Positions 59,769 through 64,000 of a stretch of 64,000 nt of DNA are shown piece by piece. The stretch's first letter is position 1. Every line of letters begins with the position of its first letter. Both the position numbers and the translations under genes were made by a program. Below the pieces are notes generated by a model, which did not search any database, was not told where the DNA came from, and saw only the letters and a program-made list of their open reading frames with translations. The stretch is from Alisma plantago-aquatica (lineage: Eukaryota > Streptophyta > Magnoliopsida > Alismatales > Alismataceae). Location: the NCBI GenBank assembly GCA_963693085.1, contig OY856409.1, positions 1,536,735,072-1,536,799,071 of the forward strand, written 5' to 3'.

Positions 59769-61558
59769 TGACATGGGTTTTACTGCACTAACAAACTCAC
59801 TTAAGGCTGAAATCCCTAATTTTTTACCAAAACCTTGTGTAACAGTACCACGCGCAAGCAAACAGGTCTTATCGTAGTATAGCTAAGGATTGAATCCTAA
59901 GGGACAACTTTTTTTAGAGTCTTGCTAGTCACATCTAGTTCAACTAAGACTAATATTTAGAACAAGAGGGTTGATTTGGGTTTAGTTAAACTAATTGAAA
60001 GGAAAGTAAAAGAGAAGGACTAAAACAAAGTTTAGATTAATGATGGGAATCACTGAGGTGGAATTGGGTTTCACCACCACTGCACATGCAAACACATCAA
60101 AAACACATCCAGGCAAGATACAACTATTCAAAAGGAGTAGCAAACCATATGTTAGGAAGTAAAGTTTGCATAAGCATCTCCATGGGCTCGATGTCTCGTT
60201 ACCCATGGGTCACACACCTACTACTCTAGAGATATTCCTTCAAAAGTTCTCATCCAGGAATCAACCGTGTTAATCGATATTCAAATCCTAAGTATTGAAG
60301 TTCTCGCAACAAAAGAATATAATAGATCATGCAAGGCAGGTGATTGATCCACAAAGCATGCATTAAATGATTAACAATGAAATGGAAAGTTATATACAAG
60401 CAATAGAATGTTATAATATGAACATGTAAGCATGGGTAGCGGGGCTAGTCCCCGCACCCCAACAAAAAGGACTACTCACTCCTCATGATAGAAACAAAAA
60501 GAATATGAGAGAGGGAAGATTCCATCATGATCATGGTGAAGAAGATGGTAACATCTCGGTGGAGCTACGGTCTTCTACATGATGGCGGGGAAAATATGGA
60601 CGAGGAGGGGAAGAACACCAAGGAAGATGAGGATGATATTCTATCTCCTTCTTCTTTCTCTTCTCATTCTCTTACCCACAGGAGATGGAGCGGTAGATGG
60701 ATGGCGGATGAAGGTTCTATAGATCTAAAATCTCACCACTTTTGTGGCTAGGAGATAGATCTTGATGGAGCGGAGATGGAAGAGTATAAAGGACACCACA
60801 AAGGTAGTCTTTGGCAGCGGAGATCATCTTCCTTGGATGGGCATAGAGCGGTATCTTATCAGTGTGGATGGAGTGAAAGAGATACCTCAAATGAAGGAGG
60901 AGGTCATCTATTTATGGGGTGCAGATCTAGAGAGCACTGAGTTAACGTCAAGATCGAGGTACTGTGGTCGCAGTCGAGGTCACGGTCGTGGGTTGCGATC
61001 GCGATTGAGGTGCTGGTTGCGGTCACAACCGAGGTCGTGATCATGGGTTGTATTCGAGGTCGCGGTCGTGATCTAGCTAGTGTAGACCTCGGTCGAGGTG
61101 GCGTGCCTCGGTCGAGGTGTCTTCATGCCTCAGTCGAGGTCGTTTTTGTTTCTTCTTGGTTGCGACAAATCCTCATTGGTCTCAATCGTAGAATCATGTA
61201 ACAAACCACCCCCGTAGGGGGGGCTGGGGGCTATTGCTATGGGTCGAGGGGCCTATGTCGATAAATCCTTTGGCTAATGAGGATGTTTTTTAATGAAGGA
61301 ACTGGCCATAAAAGATAAGGTCCCAATTATCAAAAGTTTCTTGGGCCCGCTAGTCAGGACCACCGTCTCCTACACAGGTGCACATAGTGTGATTCTTAAT
61401 TCTACAATGAAGACGAATGGATTTGATCAAAACTCTAAATAATCATCTAAGACTGAGGAAAATTATATATGAGCAGATTGAGGGGGCATATGAGACCTTT
61501 CAGTGCAAGACTGGGCCAAAAAATGGTGACTAAAACTAAGATGAATATGCATTCAATA
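59769..61558 (-). mobile_element. 1.8 kb insertion 'K' in the LTR of element G
   Basis: This segment is missing from the 3' LTR at the matching point (about 49022). AGGTG stands at both edges (59764-59768 and 61559-61563), consistent with a 5-bp target duplication. Inside, 59836-61203 looks like an LTR on the minus strand: TGTTACATGATT start at 61203, end at 59836 (TGTGTAACAG on plus), and a polypurine-like GGGGGTGGTT just upstream at 61204-61213. A minus-strand TATA form CATAAATAG is at about 60909-60917. Internal-type sequence seems to lie on both sides of this LTR, so K is not a simple solo LTR. Confidence 0.6.
60950..61150. repeat. GGTCGAGGT-rich imperfect repeat in K
   Basis: GAGGTCGCGGTCGTG, CTCGGTCGAGGTGGCG and CTCGGTCGAGGTGTC variants recur over 200 bases. 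The motif is shared with the CpG-rich repeat of the host LTR G. Confidence 0.75.
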
Positions 61559-61888
61559 AGGTGCAGTTGACCCTTATCCTCGGCATGGTCGTGCCAGGCT
61601 CAGTAAGGTGGTGTCGGGCATCTCGGTCACATCAGGTGTCATAGTCACAACAGATGGAAGCCTAGCTGCTACATAACCATGTGTTGGGGAGAAATCTTAG
61701 AGAACAGATGTCATTTCGGGTTTGGTGCCTACAAGTCCCAAAATTGTCTAGTTGAGAAACTCTATCTATGAAAAGATATATATTACTAAAAGATAAGAAT
61801 CTAGGGTTATTTTGGGCATATTTAGGCTATAATGACACAAAACTACAAATAAATGCTTAGCATAGATGTCTAAATTTGGGTGTTATCA

Positions 61889-62051
61889 TTATGTGTTTCT
61901 CAGTCTCGCTAATCAAGTGGCCATGAATATCAAACTCTAGTAGGAGGGAAAAACCCCATCTACATCACTCACAGTCTATCCCCATGTGTCACAACTACTC
62001 AATCATCACATTTATCGCAATTCATGTTTCAGGGTTACATTTGATGATGTC
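61889..62051. other. Spacer between element G and LTR E
   Basis: 163 bases with no recognisable feature. This would be the original flank of element G. Confidence 0.5.
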
Positions 62052-64000
62052 TGTAAAGAGGTGAGATCACCTCCTTACTAAAATTTAAAGGAAGTACAAA
62101 ACATCCATCTTTTTAGAAAGACAAAAGATATTTAGGAATGCATGTATAATATTCTAAGTAAATAAGGATGCACCAGATACATTCTAAAATGTCAATAGTA
62201 GAGGAAATAAAAGTAATAATCCTATTACACGGCTTTGGTTATTCATTACATGATTGTTCCCAAAAGAAAAAGATAAGAAAAAAAGGTCTAGCTATAGCAA
62301 CCTAGACATCCTTTCAAATAGCTTGAGATCTACTCCTGATATGACTTCCTTCGAACTTGTCCTTCTCCTTGCTCAGCACCAGCACTTGGGTGGTTGGGAG
62401 ATCCCCCAACAAAAGGGAAAGGAAAACAAGGTATGTGTGACAAAAATAGTCTAGGATAACAAGATAAGTAAAACAAATAAGAACATGCTAGGGTTCATCT
62501 TAAGATGAAGATAACAAGAGTATGAGGCTATATTCAAAAGAAACTTGCCATTAACAATTATATTAAAAAGGATTTGCATGTAAGATAATTATGTCTACCT
62601 AACTAGGTAGGGTTGAGGCACCTACCGAACCTCTAACCTATAGGTGAGGGGAGAATACGACATTCCCAGTCACCCACACAATTATATAGGGGATAATAAA
62701 AACATTCCCCAAGGTGATTAAATACATGCCCTTTGTGGGTGGTTGTACATAAGTACCACTACTTTAAATTAAATAGAACATAAACCTACATGCTAGAAAA
62801 GTATTCATGGCAAGAGTAGTCATAATATTCAATAAGCATGGCAATGGGGTATAAGAACCAAGCAAGAAGAAAGTATAATCTGATTTGAGTCATAAACAAC
62901 ATTAGGATTCAAGAATAAAAGAATTAGGGTTCATTTAATCCTCATTAGGGAAATATAGATTTTGGCTGCAATTATCCCAACATAGGTTGTAAGAAATGCA
63001 CATACCTCTCTTACTGATATCAATTACTAACTTTCACTACTTTAATTGAGTCCAATGTCCACTTTGCTTATTTACAATGTATTAACATGTGTTAGAGTAC
63101 ATAGTTCACATTAATGTATAGAAACCCTAATTTCAGAAATTTTTAGAAAAACTCATATTTAGATTTTGAAAATATCACCAATGAACTTATTAGGTTCTCT
63201 TGATGAAGAAAACATATTTTTATGTTAATTTTGGAGTTATGACGATTAAGATGTAATTTTTAAGGATTTTATGCATCAAATTCATTTAAAAAAAACCATC
63301 CTTCGTCAAACCATGAAATCAGACCTTGAAAAGATTTTTATTGGATAGAGATTAATTTTCAAGTTCCAAAACATATTTACTTGTCAAATTTGGATAAGTA
63401 GATTAGAAGATATGAATTTTTCAATACTGACTGATAGGAAATTGCCACATCATCAAGCCAATCGAGATAATTGAAGAGAGAGGGAGAGGGAGAAAACACC
63501 ATTTGACCCAAGATTAGGTTTTAAGTTGCATATGTAACCAAACTATAGCTTCTAGATAAAGTAAAATAACAAGAAACCAAAACCCTAGAAGAACACAGTA
63601 AATAGATATGGAGATCATCAATTTTAAACATAGAAGCATGAGTTTTAAGCATGTAGTAAGAAATATATGAGAAGGGGGTTAAACAAAACTTGCCTCTAGG
63701 AAGGTAAGAAGGTCCAAATAGAAAGGATCTGAAGATTAGAAGGTCTGGTTGTTCCATGCCAATCTCCTTTCTTGGGCAAAGACCACCTTCTCCACTTTAG
63801 AGGTGCAAACCCTAGAAAAAGAGCATGGAGATCATATGTTTTAGGGTTCTAGGTGGAGTTTTATCATGGAAGGTCATGGTTATAACCTGGAAGAACGTGG
63901 GAGGAATATTAACATCATGAAAATACGGAAGGAAAGGATGATACTTACTATTTTTGGTCAAAATCACCAAGGAGGAGCTTAACAAATCCTAAATAGAGAA
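62052..64000 (-). mobile_element. LTR 'E', inverted relative of D, cut by the window edge
   Basis: It begins TGTAAAGAGGTGAG, the reverse complement of D's end, and matches 51000-52989 in reverse order to the end of the window at about 90% identity by eye. Shared details are the D-like AACTCATGCTTCTATGTTTAAAA (reverse of 63600-63650) and CACCTCTAAAGTGGAGAAGG (63785-63810). ATGTC precedes it (62047-62051), a possible target duplication. Whether it is solo or part of a full element lies outside the window. The 66-codon plus-strand frame at 62254-62454 matches the minus-strand frame at 52617-52841 in D; both are antisense to the LTR. Confidence 0.88.

Larger units (their letters stand above)
47199..61888 (-). 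mobile_element. Element G: large non-autonomous gypsy element with nested LTRs
   Basis: On the minus strand the 5' LTR is 57915-61888 and the 3' LTR 47199-49348; both begin TGATAACACCC and end GATGTATCA. A decayed tRNA-Asp-type primer site follows the 5' LTR, and GGTTTAAGATTGGGGTGGT, a polypurine tract, precedes the 3' LTR with the familiar Athila/Tat-like context CTTGAGGACAAGCAAAGG. After removing solo LTRs D and F, the interior is only about 2.9 kb and shows no gag or pol. The outer 5-base flanks are GCATG and TTATG, so the target duplication is not preserved or one end has been altered. Confidence 0.85.
57915..61888 (-). mobile_element. 5' LTR of element G, interrupted by a 1.8 kb insertion
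   Basis: LTR sequence occupies 57915-59768 and 61564-61888; the two pieces together (about 2.18 kb) match the 2150-bp 3' LTR. A minus-strand TATA form TATAAATACCC is at about 59264-59274. The frames at 59384-59581, 59466-59756 and 59490-59861 derive from its CpG-rich repeat. Confidence 0.88.

Noticed and set aside
47194..61893. Target duplication of element G
   Set aside because: The outer flanks are GCATG and TTATG, only 3 of 5 bases alike, so a duplication cannot be claimed.
50173..64000. Large inverted repeat or foldback transposon formed by D and E
   Set aside because: D has its own target duplication GACTC and lies inside element G; E is a separate insertion of the same family outside G.

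Overview
This is a gene-poor, repeat-saturated stretch of nuclear DNA from a flowering plant with a large genome. Every recognisable coding relic belongs to a retrotransposon: Ty3/gypsy gag and an Athila/Tat-type pol, a plant RTE-clade LINE, and an L1-type RNase H domain. Primer binding sites fit plant initiator tRNA-Met or tRNA-Asp, and several LTRs are 2-5 kb long, as in large angiosperm genomes. I found no intact host gene, tRNA, rRNA or CRISPR array. The species cannot be read from this sequence.

Layout. (1) 1-17.5 kb: minus-strand LTR elements. Two diverged ~5 kb LTRs (1452-6694 and 8455-13441) each have an internal-type flank with a tRNA-iMet primer site on the left; the first carries two minisatellites. 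A third LTR (from 14763) has a perfect iMet primer site and a gag relic (13.4-14.0 kb). (2) 17.6-19.4 kb: low-information DNA with a decayed LINE RNase H domain. (3) About 19.44-40.78 kb: a four-event nest. Element A is a non-coding LTR retrotransposon with ~3.0 kb LTRs and a 2.3 kb internal part. Its left LTR was hit by an RTE LINE and by solo LTR B; B was then split by element C, a well-preserved LARD-like element with 2.93 kb LTRs, perfect PBS and 5-bp duplication GTGCA. The right LTR of A has an internal ~1 kb inversion yet keeps the empty site for B. (4) 40.8-47.2 kb: LTR-like debris and a broken Athila/Tat pol on the minus strand (protease, RT, RNase H, integrase in order). (5) 47.2-61.9 kb: element G (minus strand, tRNA-Asp-type PBS, non-coding interior) containing solo LTR D (duplication GACTC) and solo LTR F (CTATG), plus a 1.8 kb insertion in its 5' LTR. 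(6) 62.05-64 kb: LTR E, an inverted relative of D that runs off the window.

Nothing here acts as a pathway. The biology is retrotransposon nesting, solo-LTR formation by recombination, tandem-repeat growth inside LTRs and base decay. No complete autonomous element is present; A, C and G would all have needed enzymes in trans. The most notable observations are the precisely reconstructable insertion order, the inversion inside one LTR, the internal-LTR-internal junctions suggesting tandem or circle-derived elements, and short sequence modules shared between otherwise different LTR families.
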